Assembly: GCA_964351855.1 (NCBI GenBank)
Contig: CAYGQD010000008.1
Span: 1 to 64,000 of the forward strand
Source: JBCDHN01 sp964351855
Lineage (GTDB): Bacteria > Verrucomicrobiota > Verrucomicrobiia > Verrucomicrobiales > DEV007
Direction of reading: 5' to 3'
Length of the DNA stretch: 64,000 bases
Shown: positions 1 to 8,450 of the stretch, one piece after another
Numbering within the stretch: position 1 is the stretch's first letter
Layout of the letters: the number at the start of each line of letters is the position of its first letter
Notes under the pieces: model-generated
Database searches by the model: none
What the model was told of the DNA's origin: nothing
The model's input: the letters and a program-made list of their open reading frames with translations, nothing else
Translations under genes and position numbers: made by a program

Positions 1-703
1 GATTACCTTTCAGCTCGCCCACGCCGGCTACACCATCGTCAGCGGGCTGGCTGCGGGAATCGACACCATCGCCCACGAATCCGCCCTCGCCGCCAACGGC
101 CGCACCATCGCCGTCCTCGGCAGCGGATTCTCCCAGATTTACCCGGCGGAAAATCGCTCGCTCGCGAAAAAAATCGCCGAAAATGGGGCCGTCGTCTCCC
201 AATTCCCCTTCGACATCACCCCGGATCCACGCCTCTTCCCCATCCGCAACCTCACCGTCAGCGGCATGAGCCACGGCGTCATCGTGATGGAAGGGAACAT
301 CAAAAGCGGCTCCATGATCACTGCCAAAGCCGCCCTGGAACAGAACCGCCAAGTGTTCGCCCTCCCCGGCCAGATCGACCGCCAGACCTCCGGCGGGCCC
401 AACTCCCTGATCCAAGATGGGGCCAAACTGATCACCTGCGCAGAAGACGTCGCCCGCGACCTCCCCCTCTTTCTGCCGATCGATACCCCGGAACCCCAGC
501 CCACTGACCTCAACCTGGAAAACCTCCCCCCGGAAGACCAACAAGTCTACCAAGCCCTCAGTGACCGTCCCGCAACCATCGACGAGCTAGCCGCCCAGAC
601 CGGCCTCACCAGCGCCCGGCTCTCCACCGCTCTGCTGCGGCTGGAAATGCAGGGCCTCGCCCGGCAGTTGCCGGGAATGGCCTTCGAGAAAGTGGAGAAA
701 TAG
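1..703 (+). CDS. dprA: DNA processing protein DprA (3' part, truncated by the window edge)
   Basis: DprA binds incoming single-stranded DNA during natural transformation and loads RecA on it in the cytoplasm. The frame is open from base 2 to the TAG at 701-703 (233 residues); the start lies upstream of the window. Visible family motifs, in order, are SGLAAGIDTIAH, TIAVLGSG, ENRSL, FPIRNLTVSG, SGSMITAKAALEQ, VFALPG and SLIQDGAKL, all from the Rossmann-like DprA core. The last 60 or so residues (from about LPPEDQQVYQAL) look like the C-terminal winged helix. Only the N-terminal SAM-like region and the start of the core are missing. The reading frame is intact in what is visible. Confidence 0.93.
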   Translation, partial: ITFQLAHAGYTIVSGLAAGIDTIAHESALAANGRTIAVLGSGFSQIYPAENRSLAKKIAENGAVVSQFPFDITPDPRLFPIRNLTVSGMSHGVIVMEGNIKSGSMITAKAALEQNRQVFALPGQIDRQTSGGPNSLIQDGAKLITCAEDVARDLPLFLPIDTPEPQPTDLNLENLPPEDQQVYQALSDRPATIDELAAQTGLTSARLSTALLRLEMQGLARQLPGMAFEKVEK

Positions 704-730
704 ATAGGTCCAATAAGTCCGATAGGACCT
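704..730. repeat. Three 9-nt tandem units after dprA, at the 3' end of the four-helix-bundle gene
   Basis: On the + strand the units are ATAGGTCCA, ATAAGTCCG and ATAGGACCT. The first and last units pair (ATAGGTCC at 704-711 with GGACCTAT at 725-732) and a T-run follows, so the block could also act as a dprA terminator. The stop codon of the minus-strand gene (729-731) overlaps the last unit. A related block lies just upstream of that gene's start. Confidence 0.7.
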
Positions 731-1184
731 ATTTTTCTTTCTTGCGGTGCTCCACCCTCGCTCGGGTCATCCGCTCGCGGATTCCGCCTTTTTCCAGGAA
801 ATCTTTCTCCAGGCGCTGAATTTGCCGGTCCAGCAGATAGTTGGCCTGATGAATCAGGCAATGGGCGATGTTCGCCACCGTCTCTGCCGGGCGCGTTTCC
901 ACGAATTCCCGGCAATCCTCCAGCAATTCCTCCAAACTGGCCCGGGCAACGTTCGTCAGCTTGATCTCCATTTCCGTGGAGGTCTTGGAGGCTTTGCTGC
1001 CTTCGAGGATGTTTTGTTTTCCGGAGCGGGCCGCCTGGACCATTTGATCGATGGTGCGGTCGCCGCGCCTCAGGAAGCGCTCGCAGAACCGGCAAGTGAC
1101 GTCATAAACCACCACGGATTTGCGGTAAGAAAGCAGCTCCTGGTAGTTGCCCTGAGGAAGAAGAAAGCCGGGATCATCAGCCAT
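729..1184 (-). CDS. Four helix bundle suffix-domain protein
   Basis: This 151-residue protein matches the family of four-helix-bundle proteins with a suffix domain, related to the proteins encoded in 23S rRNA intervening sequences and to the Avd accessory protein of diversity-generating retroelements. Recognisable core text is DRTIDQMVQAARSGKQNILEGS followed by a helix rich in Glu and Lys and a CREFVETRP segment. It has no signal peptide or membrane segment. The molecular function of the family is not known; nucleic-acid binding is often suspected from the basic surface and from Avd. The gene is antisense to its neighbours and is bracketed by 9-nt tandem repeats on both sides, which is the oddest thing about it. 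Confidence 0.8.
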   Translation of the reverse strand: MADDPGFLLPQGNYQELLSYRKSVVVYDVTCRFCERFLRRGDRTIDQMVQAARSGKQNILEGSKASKTSTEMEIKLTNVARASLEELLEDCREFVETRPAETVANIAHCLIHQANYLLDRQIQRLEKDFLEKGGIRERMTRARVEHRKKEK

Positions 1185-1187
1185 GAA

Positions 1188-1214
1188 ATAAGTCCTATCC
1201 GACCGATAGGACTC
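1188..1214. repeat. Three 9-nt tandem units upstream of the four-helix-bundle gene
   Basis: The + strand units are ATAAGTCCT, ATCCGACCG and ATAGGACTC, ending 3 bases before the gene's start codon (1182-1184). A fourth, more degenerate unit may extend to 1223. The first unit agrees with the downstream block at 704-730 in eight or nine positions, the middle one less well. They sit where the leader of the minus-strand mRNA would be. Confidence 0.65.
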
Positions 1215-1345
1215 ATGCGAGTGAAAACCCCACCCCGCAACCCGGAAAAAGTTTCACACTACGTGTGGTGGCGTTGCTCAGTTGACAGGAGGGAGGATCG
1301 CGGTCAGGCATAGGGGCCGAGTTGTTACCTAGCACTACCACGTAA

Positions 1346-3910
1346 ATGTCGAAAACACTGATTATTGCCGAGAAACCCAGCGTCGCCCTCGATCTAAGCC
1401 GCGCCTTGGGGAAATTGCCCGAAGTGGGCAAGTTCGCGAAGGAGAAGGATTATTATGAGAATGATCAGTATGTGATCTCATCGGCGATCGGCCACCTCGT
1501 CGAGCTACAAATGCCGGGCGGGAAGCAGAAGTGGGACTTCGATCACCTGCCGATTATGCCGGAGAAGTTCGAGCTTCAGCCGATCGAGGACAACAAATCG
1601 CGCCTGAATCTGCTGAAAAAGCTGATGAAGCGCAAGGATGTGGACGCGATCATCAACGCTTGTGACGCCGGCCGCGAGGGAGAGCTGATTTTCCGTTACC
1701 TCGTCGAAATCAGCGAAGTGAAGAAGCCGATCAAGCGGATGTGGATGCAGTCGATGACGCAGGGAGCGATTTCCGATTCGTTCAAGAACATGCGAACGGA
1801 TGAGGAGATGCAGCCCTTGGCGAACGCGGCGAAGTGCCGGAGCGAGAGCGACTGGCTCGTCGGGATCAACGGGACCCGTGCCATGACCGCGTTTTACTCG
1901 AAATACGGCGGGTTTAGCAAGACACCGGTCGGACGAGTGAAAACGCCGACCCTGGCGATCATGGTGGAGCGCGAAAAGGAGATCCAAGCCTTCGAGCCGC
2001 GCGATTACTGGGAGGTGCACGGGGAGTTTGCGGTGAGCGCGGGGCTTTATCCGGGCATTTGGTTCGATGAAGCTCACAAGAAGGACGATGACAAGCATCG
2101 CCGGGCGGATCGACTCTGGGAGATGACGGCGGCGAACGCAATCAAGGCGCGTTGCCAAGGAAAAACCGGGGACGTTGAGGAAAAAACGAAGCCCTCGAAA
2201 CAAGCCCCTCCCCTTCTTTACGACCTGACCAGCCTGCAGCGGGAAGGCAACAGCCGGTTCGGCTTCAGTGCGCGGCGAACCCTCGGCTTGGCCCAATCCC
2301 TTTACGAGCGCCACAAGGTCCTTACCTACCCGAGAACGGATTCGCGCTTCCTCCCGGAGGACTACATCAGCGTGACCAAGGGGACGATGAAGAACATCAG
2401 CGAGGCGAGCGGCGTGGCCTTGCCGACGAATTGCAATCAGTACGCGAAGAAGGCGCTGGCGAACAACTGGATCGGACCCAACAAGCGAATTTTCGACACC
2501 AGCAAGGTGAGCGATCACTTCGCGATCATCCCGACCGGCCAGTTCGCCAACAAGCTGGACGACGCCGAGATGAAGATTTACACGATGGTGATGCAGCGCT
2601 TCATCGCGGTGTTTTACCCGACAGCGGAGTTCGAAATCACCACCCGGATTACCCGGATCACGAACCCTGGGACGGTCGATGCCTTCAAGTCCGGCGGAAA
2701 AATCATGCGGAATCCCGGCTGGATGGAGGTTTACGGTGGCGCGGTCGGCAGTGATAAAGACAAGATCCTCGTTCCCTGGAATGCGGGAGAAGCAGCCACG
2801 GCGAAGTCGATCGACGTCGAGCAAAAGACGACCAAACCGCCTGCTCGCTACTCCGAAGCCACGATTTTGAGCGCGATGGAAGGGGCCGGAAAACTGGTCG
2901 ATGACGAAGAAGCCGCCGCCGCGATGAGCGAACGTGGCCTGGGAACTCCAGCGACCCGCGCCCAGACGATCGAGGGACTGATTTCCGATAAATACATCGT
3001 CCGAGCCGAAAAAGAGCTGGTCCCAACGACGAGTGGGATTCGCCTAGTCGATGAGTTGAACAAGATCGGGATCGACATCCTTTGCTCGCCGGAAATGACC
3101 GGTCAATGGGAGCAGAAACTGAAGCAAATGGAGCACGGTCAACTGGAGCGCGATGGCTTCATGGCGGAAATTCGCCAATTGACCAGCGGCGTGGTGGATC
3201 GAGCCCGGGTCGCGGCCAAAGCAGCGAAAGAAGCCCACTATGAACCCCTGGATCTTCCCTGCCCCAGTTGCGGGACTCAACCCTTGAAGCAGGACGAGCG
3301 CTCGTATCGCTGCACGAACCCGGAGTGCAAATTCTCCATTTGGAAAGTCGTCGCCAGCAGGCCAATGGAACTGCCGGAGTTAGAGCAACTCTTGACCAAA
3401 CGCTTCGTCGGACCGCTCACCGGATTCCGCAGCCGCAAAGGCGAGGAGTTCGATGCAGCTCTGGAATTCGATGATGCGTTCAAGATCAAATTCATCACCG
3501 AAGCGAGCCAGGAACGCGAACGCCAGCGGGCCGAAGAAGCCTCCTCCATTGGCTCTGCCCCGGTCATCGCCACCTGCCCACTCTGCAAGGGAACCGTTCA
3601 CGATTTACCCGAAGCCTACGTCTGTCGGAACAATCTGGAAGGTGACTGCAAGGCCCGCCTCAACAAAACCTATTGCAAGCGCGACATCAGCGCGGAAGAA
3701 GCGACGGAGTTTTTCGAGAAGCACAAGACGCCGTTGATCGACGATTTTATCTCGAAACGGGATCGCCCCTTCAAAGCCTTTTTGGTCGCGAATTTAGCAG
3801 GCAAGCGCTTCGTCGAATACGAGTTCCCGCCTCGCGAACCAAAAGCGAAGAAGACGGCAACGAAGAAAACTGCTAAAAAGGCCGCGAAGAAGAAGACCGC
3901 GGCCAAATAA
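1346..3910 (+). CDS. topB: DNA topoisomerase III (type IA) with C-terminal zinc ribbons and Lys/Ala tail
   Basis: This type IA topoisomerase (854 aa) relaxes negatively supercoiled DNA and resolves linked DNA through a 5'-phosphotyrosine. The N-terminal TOPRIM domain begins KTLIIAEKPSVA and carries the acidic cluster DAGREGELIFR; the catalytic motif LTYPRTDSR places the nucleophile at Tyr328. Later conserved text includes SDHFAIIPTG, MEGAGKLVDDEE and ERGLGTPATRAQTIE. Two zinc-ribbon modules follow (CPSCGTQP...CTNPEC and CPLCKGT...CRNN...C), and the last 25 residues are mostly Lys, Ala and Thr, as in histone-like tails. The tail probably raises DNA affinity (inference). It is followed 11 bases later by the YihY gene, possibly in one transcript. 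The ATG start fits the beginning of the TOPRIM domain. Confidence 0.92.
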   Translation: MSKTLIIAEKPSVALDLSRALGKLPEVGKFAKEKDYYENDQYVISSAIGHLVELQMPGGKQKWDFDHLPIMPEKFELQPIEDNKSRLNLLKKLMKRKDVDAIINACDAGREGELIFRYLVEISEVKKPIKRMWMQSMTQGAISDSFKNMRTDEEMQPLANAAKCRSESDWLVGINGTRAMTAFYSKYGGFSKTPVGRVKTPTLAIMVEREKEIQAFEPRDYWEVHGEFAVSAGLYPGIWFDEAHKKDDDKHRRADRLWEMTAANAIKARCQGKTGDVEEKTKPSKQAPPLLYDLTSLQREGNSRFGFSARRTLGLAQSLYERHKVLTYPRTDSRFLPEDYISVTKGTMKNISEASGVALPTNCNQYAKKALANNWIGPNKRIFDTSKVSDHFAIIPTGQFANKLDDAEMKIYTMVMQRFIAVFYPTAEFEITTRITRITNPGTVDAFKSGGKIMRNPGWMEVYGGAVGSDKDKILVPWNAGEAATAKSIDVEQKTTKPPARYSEATILSAMEGAGKLVDDEEAAAAMSERGLGTPATRAQTIEGLISDKYIVRAEKELVPTTSGIRLVDELNKIGIDILCSPEMTGQWEQKLKQMEHGQLERDGFMAEIRQLTSGVVDRARVAAKAAKEAHYEPLDLPCPSCGTQPLKQDERSYRCTNPECKFSIWKVVASRPMELPELEQLLTKRFVGPLTGFRSRKGEEFDAALEFDDAFKIKFITEASQERERQRAEEASSIGSAPVIATCPLCKGTVHDLPEAYVCRNNLEGDCKARLNKTYCKRDISAEEATEFFEKHKTPLIDDFISKRDRPFKAFLVANLAGKRFVEYEFPPREPKAKKTATKKTAKKAAKKKTAAK

Positions 3911-3921
3911 CCGCCGCCCCT

Positions 3922-4743
3922 GTGGAATCCCCTCTCCCAACCTGGAAACGCGTTCTCAAGCGAACCTTCGATGCGGTTCGCGACGACCAAGTCACGTTCT
4001 CCGCAGCGGCCGTCGCCTTTTACACGTTGATGAGTCTGGTGCCGATTCTGGCAGTGGTGGTTGGGGTGTTTGGCTGGTGGGCGGATCCCGCCGAAGCGGC
4101 AAAATTGGTCGACTACCTGGGTGGCTTGGTTCCTCCTGCGGTGTCCGATTTACTGGAAGAGGAAATTCGGGATTTGGCATCGAACAAAGCTTCCGCCGGG
4201 CTCAGTGCCATCTTTGCTGGACTGGTCAGCCTCTGGGCAGGCACCAAAGCGATGGACGCAGTCATCAAGGCGATGAACATGGCCTACCACGTTGAAGAGC
4301 GCCGGAACATCGTTCGACAGAAATTGGTCGGGATTGGTTTGACCCTGGGAACGGTGGCCATCGTGGTTGCCTCAGGTTGGTTTCTGGTCATCACCACGAC
4401 CTTTGTCGGGATGGCAGGCACCGTGATGACGTTCGCGAAATGGCCGCTGATTTTTGTGGTGGTCGGATTGTGGATCAGCTTCCTTTACCGGGTTGCTCCG
4501 GCCCGCGAAGGTCGGTGGAGTTGGGTCACCTTCGGCAGTTTTATCGCCACCCTCATGTGGGTCGTCGCCTCGGCCCTTTTTACCGTTTACGCCACCTGGC
4601 TTGGAAACTTCAATCAGACCTACGGCTCCCTCGGCGCAGTCGTCGTACTCATGCTGTGGTTCTATCTGTCTGCTTTGGCCCTGGTTTTGGGGGCAGAGAT
4701 CAATGCCGAACTGGAGCCGAAATCCGACGAGGCGGTGAGTTGA
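3922..4743 (+). CDS. YihY/BrkB-family inner membrane protein
   Basis: This 273-residue protein belongs to the YihY (virulence factor BrkB) family of polytopic inner membrane proteins. The signature TFSAAAVAFYTLMSLVPIL occurs near residue 25, and about six hydrophobic segments can be seen, ending with VVVLMLWFYLSALALVLGAEIN, the typical family C-terminus. Despite the old name it is not an RNase; its transport or envelope role is unsettled. The start is GTG at 3922, just in front of the conserved N-terminal amphipathic helix. It lies 11 bases after topB and probably shares its transcript. Confidence 0.87.
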   Translation: MESPLPTWKRVLKRTFDAVRDDQVTFSAAAVAFYTLMSLVPILAVVVGVFGWWADPAEAAKLVDYLGGLVPPAVSDLLEEEIRDLASNKASAGLSAIFAGLVSLWAGTKAMDAVIKAMNMAYHVEERRNIVRQKLVGIGLTLGTVAIVVASGWFLVITTTFVGMAGTVMTFAKWPLIFVVVGLWISFLYRVAPAREGRWSWVTFGSFIATLMWVVASALFTVYATWLGNFNQTYGSLGAVVVLMLWFYLSALALVLGAEINAELEPKSDEAVS

Positions 4744-4786
4744 AGTGAAGATTGCACCGCCCGGCGAATTCTGCTGAACTGGCGAG

Positions 4787-7114
4787 GTGAAGTCCCTCCC
4801 TTGTTTCTGCGTTTCCTTTTTCCTCTCCTGCGGAGCCTGGGCCCAAAGTGATCCGCCTCCCTGGCCAATCCTAGAACCCGCGCCGGATTCGACGCCCCTG
4901 CCCGGAACGTCGCTTTTGGAATGGGAGGGAGATTTGGCGATGCAGATGGTCGATGGGGTGGATCGTTTTCTGACCGCGGAAATCGAACATACCCTGGAAT
5001 CCTCGACGGAAGTCGCGAACGACGCAGTTGCGCAGCTCACTAATCGGCTCGGAGTGTCGCGCGATGCTCGACCTCAGTCGAACGCGTTCGAATACGCAGA
5101 TTGGACTCCCGATCCTCGCGCCAAAGCGCCCGACTTCACCGTGCATCAGGTTCGCTGGCGGGCATTTGGCCAAGTCACCGGGATCGGCCTCCTGTTTGAG
5201 CCGACCGACGCCATCCCGATCGCGGACATCATCGCGCTTCCCGATGCAAATCAGCTCCCCGAAGACCTTGCCGCGCTCCCGCCCTACCCGCCTCCGCAGA
5301 CGACCACCTTCGCCCTGGATTTGGCGAGAGTCGGCTGCCGCGTGCTCGTTCCCCTGCTCATCAATCGGGACGAGCATTCGTCCGCGATGCCGAATCGAGA
5401 ATGGCTCCATCGCCCCGCCTATGAACTGGGCCGAACCGTGGCCGGCTACGAAGTTCAGAAGATTCTCGCAGCGGTGGACTGTTTTTTGGGGATGCCACGA
5501 ACCTCGACCCGGAAAATAGGCGTGATTGGCTGGGGAGAAGGCGGGCGACTGGCGCTGTATGCGGCAGCGCTCGACTCCCGGATCGACGGAGCGGTGGTGA
5601 GTGGATATTTTGCGCCGAGAAACCGCGTTTGGGAAGAGCCGGCGGATCGAACGGTCTTCGGGCTGCTGCAGAAGCATGCGGATTGGCAGTTGGCGGCGAT
5701 GATCGCGCCGCGTCCGCTCATTCTGGAGACCGGCCACTACCCGAGTTTCGCCTTTCGAGCCGACGCGGAGGGGAATCTGGAACGGCTCACCCAACCGGCG
5801 GACAAAAACGGGAAACCCGGGAAATTGATCGTCCCGACGGAAGCGGAAGTGGATGCGGAGTTTGCTCGGATTCCGTCGTGGGAAGGGCTGGAGCTACGAA
5901 AGACTCCCATCGCCATCGCGGAAGAAAGCTGGAGGGCGCTACTCGCCGGTTTTGGCGCGGCCCCGCCAGCTTTGGAGCAGAATGAAGCGCCGGAAGATGT
6001 CTACGTGTCCGCCACCGCTTCCTTTCCGCACGTGGATTTCGTCGCGGACCGTCATCAAACACAGATGCAGGAAATCGAGGCGCATCATCAGTGGGCCTTG
6101 ATCGACGCCGAGCGGATTCGGGCGGAATCGATGACGGGTTTAAATATGCAAAGCCTGGAAGCGTTTGAGCAGAGCACGGCTCCTCTACGCGAAACGTTCC
6201 GGCAGGACATCGTGGGAGCGTTTCCTGCATTGGAGCAGCTTCCTCCGATGAATCCTCGCTCTCGCAAATTCCAGGTCGGCCCGAAAACGACGAGCTATGA
6301 AGTGGTGCTAGACGTGGGGCCTGAGATCTTCGCATACGGCATTCTCACGGTTCCCCATGACCTCGGCATCACGGGTGGTGAGAAGCGACCCGTGATCGTG
6401 TGTCAGCACGGCCTCGAAGGCCGCCCTCAAGACGTCATCGGAGAATCCAAACACCGGGCTTACCTGGCCTTTGCAACCCGCCTGGCCGAACAAGGCAATA
6501 TCACCTTCGCCCCGCAGAACATCTATATTGGCCACGATCGCTTCCGGATGCTTCAGTTCAAGGCCAATGCCATTGGTGGAACCTTGTTTTCGGTGATGGT
6601 TCCCCAGCATCGGCAGATCACGGCTTGGCTGTCGGAACAGCCGTTCGTCGATGCGAAGAGAATAGCGTTCTACGGACTCAGCTACGGCGGCAAATCCGCG
6701 ATGCGAATTCCTCCTCTCGTCGATCGCTATTGTCTCTCGATCTGCTCGGGAGACTTCAACGATTGGATCTGGAAGAACGCGGCGACGGACAGGCGATCGC
6801 TGCGCTACAGCTATGCGAACAAGCGAGAATACGAAATGTTCGAGTTCAATCTGGGGAACACCTTCAATTATGCAGAGATGGCTGCTTTAATCTGCCCACG
6901 CCCGTTCATGGTCGAGCGTGGTCACTTTGACGGCGTTGCCCCGGACGAGCGGGTGGGATATGAGTTCGCCAAAGTCCGCCACCTCTACCAAGCAAAACTC
7001 GGAATTGGAGATCGCTGCGAAATCGAATGGTTTGTCGGCCCCCACGCGATTCATGGAACGAAGAGCTTTCAGTTCCTTGATCGGCACTTGCGCAATCCCG
7101 CCACGCAAAATTAA
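4787..7114 (+). CDS. Exported tandem alpha/beta-hydrolase (dienelactone hydrolase/acetyl esterase-like)
   Basis: The 775-residue product starts with a signal peptide (residues 1 to about 20, cut after AWA) and contains two alpha/beta-hydrolase regions. In the first, the nucleophile elbow reads GWGEGG, with Glu251 where a Ser or Cys should be, so this half looks catalytically dead. In the second, the elbow is GLSYGG with Ser632, followed by HFDGVAPDE and by PHAIHG, where His756 (or His753) would complete a triad. PVC genomes carry many such secreted esterases near sulfatases and DUF1549/1501 genes, so a carbohydrate-ester substrate is plausible (inference). The start is GTG; no other start would keep the signal peptide. 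Confidence 0.8.
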   Translation: MKSLPCFCVSFFLSCGAWAQSDPPPWPILEPAPDSTPLPGTSLLEWEGDLAMQMVDGVDRFLTAEIEHTLESSTEVANDAVAQLTNRLGVSRDARPQSNAFEYADWTPDPRAKAPDFTVHQVRWRAFGQVTGIGLLFEPTDAIPIADIIALPDANQLPEDLAALPPYPPPQTTTFALDLARVGCRVLVPLLINRDEHSSAMPNREWLHRPAYELGRTVAGYEVQKILAAVDCFLGMPRTSTRKIGVIGWGEGGRLALYAAALDSRIDGAVVSGYFAPRNRVWEEPADRTVFGLLQKHADWQLAAMIAPRPLILETGHYPSFAFRADAEGNLERLTQPADKNGKPGKLIVPTEAEVDAEFARIPSWEGLELRKTPIAIAEESWRALLAGFGAAPPALEQNEAPEDVYVSATASFPHVDFVADRHQTQMQEIEAHHQWALIDAERIRAESMTGLNMQSLEAFEQSTAPLRETFRQDIVGAFPALEQLPPMNPRSRKFQVGPKTTSYEVVLDVGPEIFAYGILTVPHDLGITGGEKRPVIVCQHGLEGRPQDVIGESKHRAYLAFATRLAEQGNITFAPQNIYIGHDRFRMLQFKANAIGGTLFSVMVPQHRQITAWLSEQPFVDAKRIAFYGLSYGGKSAMRIPPLVDRYCLSICSGDFNDWIWKNAATDRRSLRYSYANKREYEMFEFNLGNTFNYAEMAALICPRPFMVERGHFDGVAPDERVGYEFAKVRHLYQAKLGIGDRCEIEWFVGPHAIHGTKSFQFLDRHLRNPATQN

Positions 7115-7161
7115 GACCCTGAGGCAAGGCTGAGAAAACCTCTCAACATCAACAGTAATTC

Positions 7162-7189
7162 TTGCCTTGTTGTTTATGGAAATTATAGT
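7162..7189 (+). promoter_or_regulatory. Candidate sigma-70-type promoter for the zinc-ribbon gene
   Basis: TTGCCT at 7162-7167 and TATAGT at 7184-7189 are separated by 16 bases. Transcription would start about 8 bases before the ATG at 7204, giving a very short leader. The call rests on consensus match only. Confidence 0.45.
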
Positions 7190-7203
7190 ATCCGGCGTAT
7201 CCC

Positions 7204-7524
7204 ATGACCGCGTCGCCTCCTCCTCCGCTTCAACTTTCTTGCAATGATTGCGCGGCGGAACTCTCGGTACCCACCTACACGCACGGAGATATTCTGGAAG
7301 GCCCGTGCCCCTTTTGCGCGGAGGAACAGAAGTTCGTGGTCCCTGGTTCGCCAAGCCTGAGCCTGGACTTCCACAGCTTTGATTCCGAATCAATTACCAA
7401 ACCGGTCGATGAAGAAGCAGCTGCTGCGCCGAAGAAAAAGCACACCATTATCGACGTCGTCGCCCTGAGCACGATCCTCGGATTGCTCATCGCACTGGCC
7501 GGAACCGCTTGGACCAAGCTCTAA
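7204..7524 (+). CDS. Small zinc-ribbon protein with C-terminal membrane anchor
   Basis: The 106-residue protein has CNDC near residue 13 and CPFC near residue 35, a four-cysteine zinc ribbon, then a polar linker and a single hydrophobic segment (about residues 82-102, VVALSTILGLLIALAG) close to the C-terminus. The cytoplasmic side probably carries the ribbon. I do not recognise a named family. Its stop codon overlaps that of the convergent SMP-30-like gene by 4 bases (CTAA). A second protein of the same design is encoded at 48205-48465. The function is unknown. Confidence 0.72.
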   Translation: MTASPPPPLQLSCNDCAAELSVPTYTHGDILEGPCPFCAEEQKFVVPGSPSLSLDFHSFDSESITKPVDEEAAAAPKKKHTIIDVVALSTILGLLIALAGTAWTKL

Positions 7525-8423
7525 TTCTTGAAAGGCAGAGGAGCGACCGGAGGATTCTGGAACAACACGCCAGTTGACTTCGTTTTCCGGCGAAAAATCT
7601 TATCGGCGGCGGCAACGTAGATATATTCCAAATTTGGGCCGGCGAATTCGATGCTATTAACGCGAGGTTGGGGATTCGCAATCACGCCTCCCAAACGGCC
7701 CGTCGGATCGAACATATGAATTCCGACTTCGGTAGTGACATAGTAGCGACCGTAGGCATCGGTCGTCGAACCGTCTCCCTTGCTGACGTCGGTTTCCGCA
7801 TTCGGAGTCCTGACCGTCATATAAGGCTGGGGATGAGATAAACTGCCATCGTCTTCGATCCGAAACGCCCAGACGTTCTTTCCTCCGTGATCGGAAACAA
7901 TGAGCGTGCCTTGATCCGGGGAAAGCGTAATTCCATTGGGTCGGACAATATCACCTTCATGCACGGTCCGGTGTTTGCCATCCGACGAAATAGTTTCGAT
8001 CCGTTGTGGCTTGGTGTGGGTAAAATAGACAGCGCCTTCGTGAGTTACTACTAAGTCGTTCGGACGCACACCTTCCAATAGAACTTCGATTTCGCCGTCG
8101 GCGGAAACCGCAATCACTCGCTCCAGCTTCCCCTGACAGGCATAGAGCCGACCGTCCGGCCCGATCTGCATCCCACTGATGGCGGGAAGATCGTCGATCC
8201 AAACGGTGCGATTTCCCTCCGGGTCGATTCGATAAATTCCGGTGCCGTTTTTCATATCACAATAGTAGAAGTTACCTTCTCCATCAGCAGCGCAGGCATC
8301 CGTGAATCCGTTGTCTCCACTGACCAGCTCCCAGTCTTCGCCTTCGATCAAGACCTGGCTAAGCGGCATATCTTGGCCAAAAGCAATTCCGACGGTTGCA
8401 AGGATACAAAATAGTGTTTTCAT
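7521..8423 (-). CDS. Exported SMP-30/gluconolactonase-like beta-propeller protein
   Basis: This is a 300-residue protein of the SMP-30/gluconolactonase/LRE family, a six-bladed beta-propeller that binds a divalent metal; many members hydrolyse sugar lactones. A signal peptide (MKTLFCILATVGIAFG) predicts export. Typical blade text includes FTDACAADGEGNFYYCDM, GPDGRLYACQG, RPNDLVVTHEGAVYFTH and RPNGITLSPDQGTLIVSD, and DGSTTDAYGRYYVTT. It lies 27 bases downstream of an exported esterase and is probably cotranscribed with it. The pair suggests sugar-ester or lactone processing outside the cytoplasm (inference). Confidence 0.85.
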   Translation of the reverse strand: MKTLFCILATVGIAFGQDMPLSQVLIEGEDWELVSGDNGFTDACAADGEGNFYYCDMKNGTGIYRIDPEGNRTVWIDDLPAISGMQIGPDGRLYACQGKLERVIAVSADGEIEVLLEGVRPNDLVVTHEGAVYFTHTKPQRIETISSDGKHRTVHEGDIVRPNGITLSPDQGTLIVSDHGGKNVWAFRIEDDGSLSHPQPYMTVRTPNAETDVSKGDGSTTDAYGRYYVTTEVGIHMFDPTGRLGGVIANPQPRVNSIEFAGPNLEYIYVAAADKIFRRKTKSTGVLFQNPPVAPLPFKN

Positions 8424-8450
8424 GGGTTGGTTAGTTGAGGGGTTGAGCAG

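Noticed and set aside
1255..1267. CACAC-TAC-GTGTG inverted repeat upstream of topB
   Set aside because: Short, with no partner elsewhere in the leader; it is not strong enough to call an operator.
1505..2824. 439-codon open frame on the - strand inside topB
   Set aside because: Entirely antisense to a convincing topoisomerase; rich in Arg, His and Pro as expected for a shadow frame.
7174..7187. 14-base string TTATGGAAATTATA shared by the leaders at 7174-7187 and 46602-46615
   Set aside because: Both lie just before start codons, but a 14-base match between AT-rich pieces is expected by chance in a window of this size, and the second copy has no -35 box.
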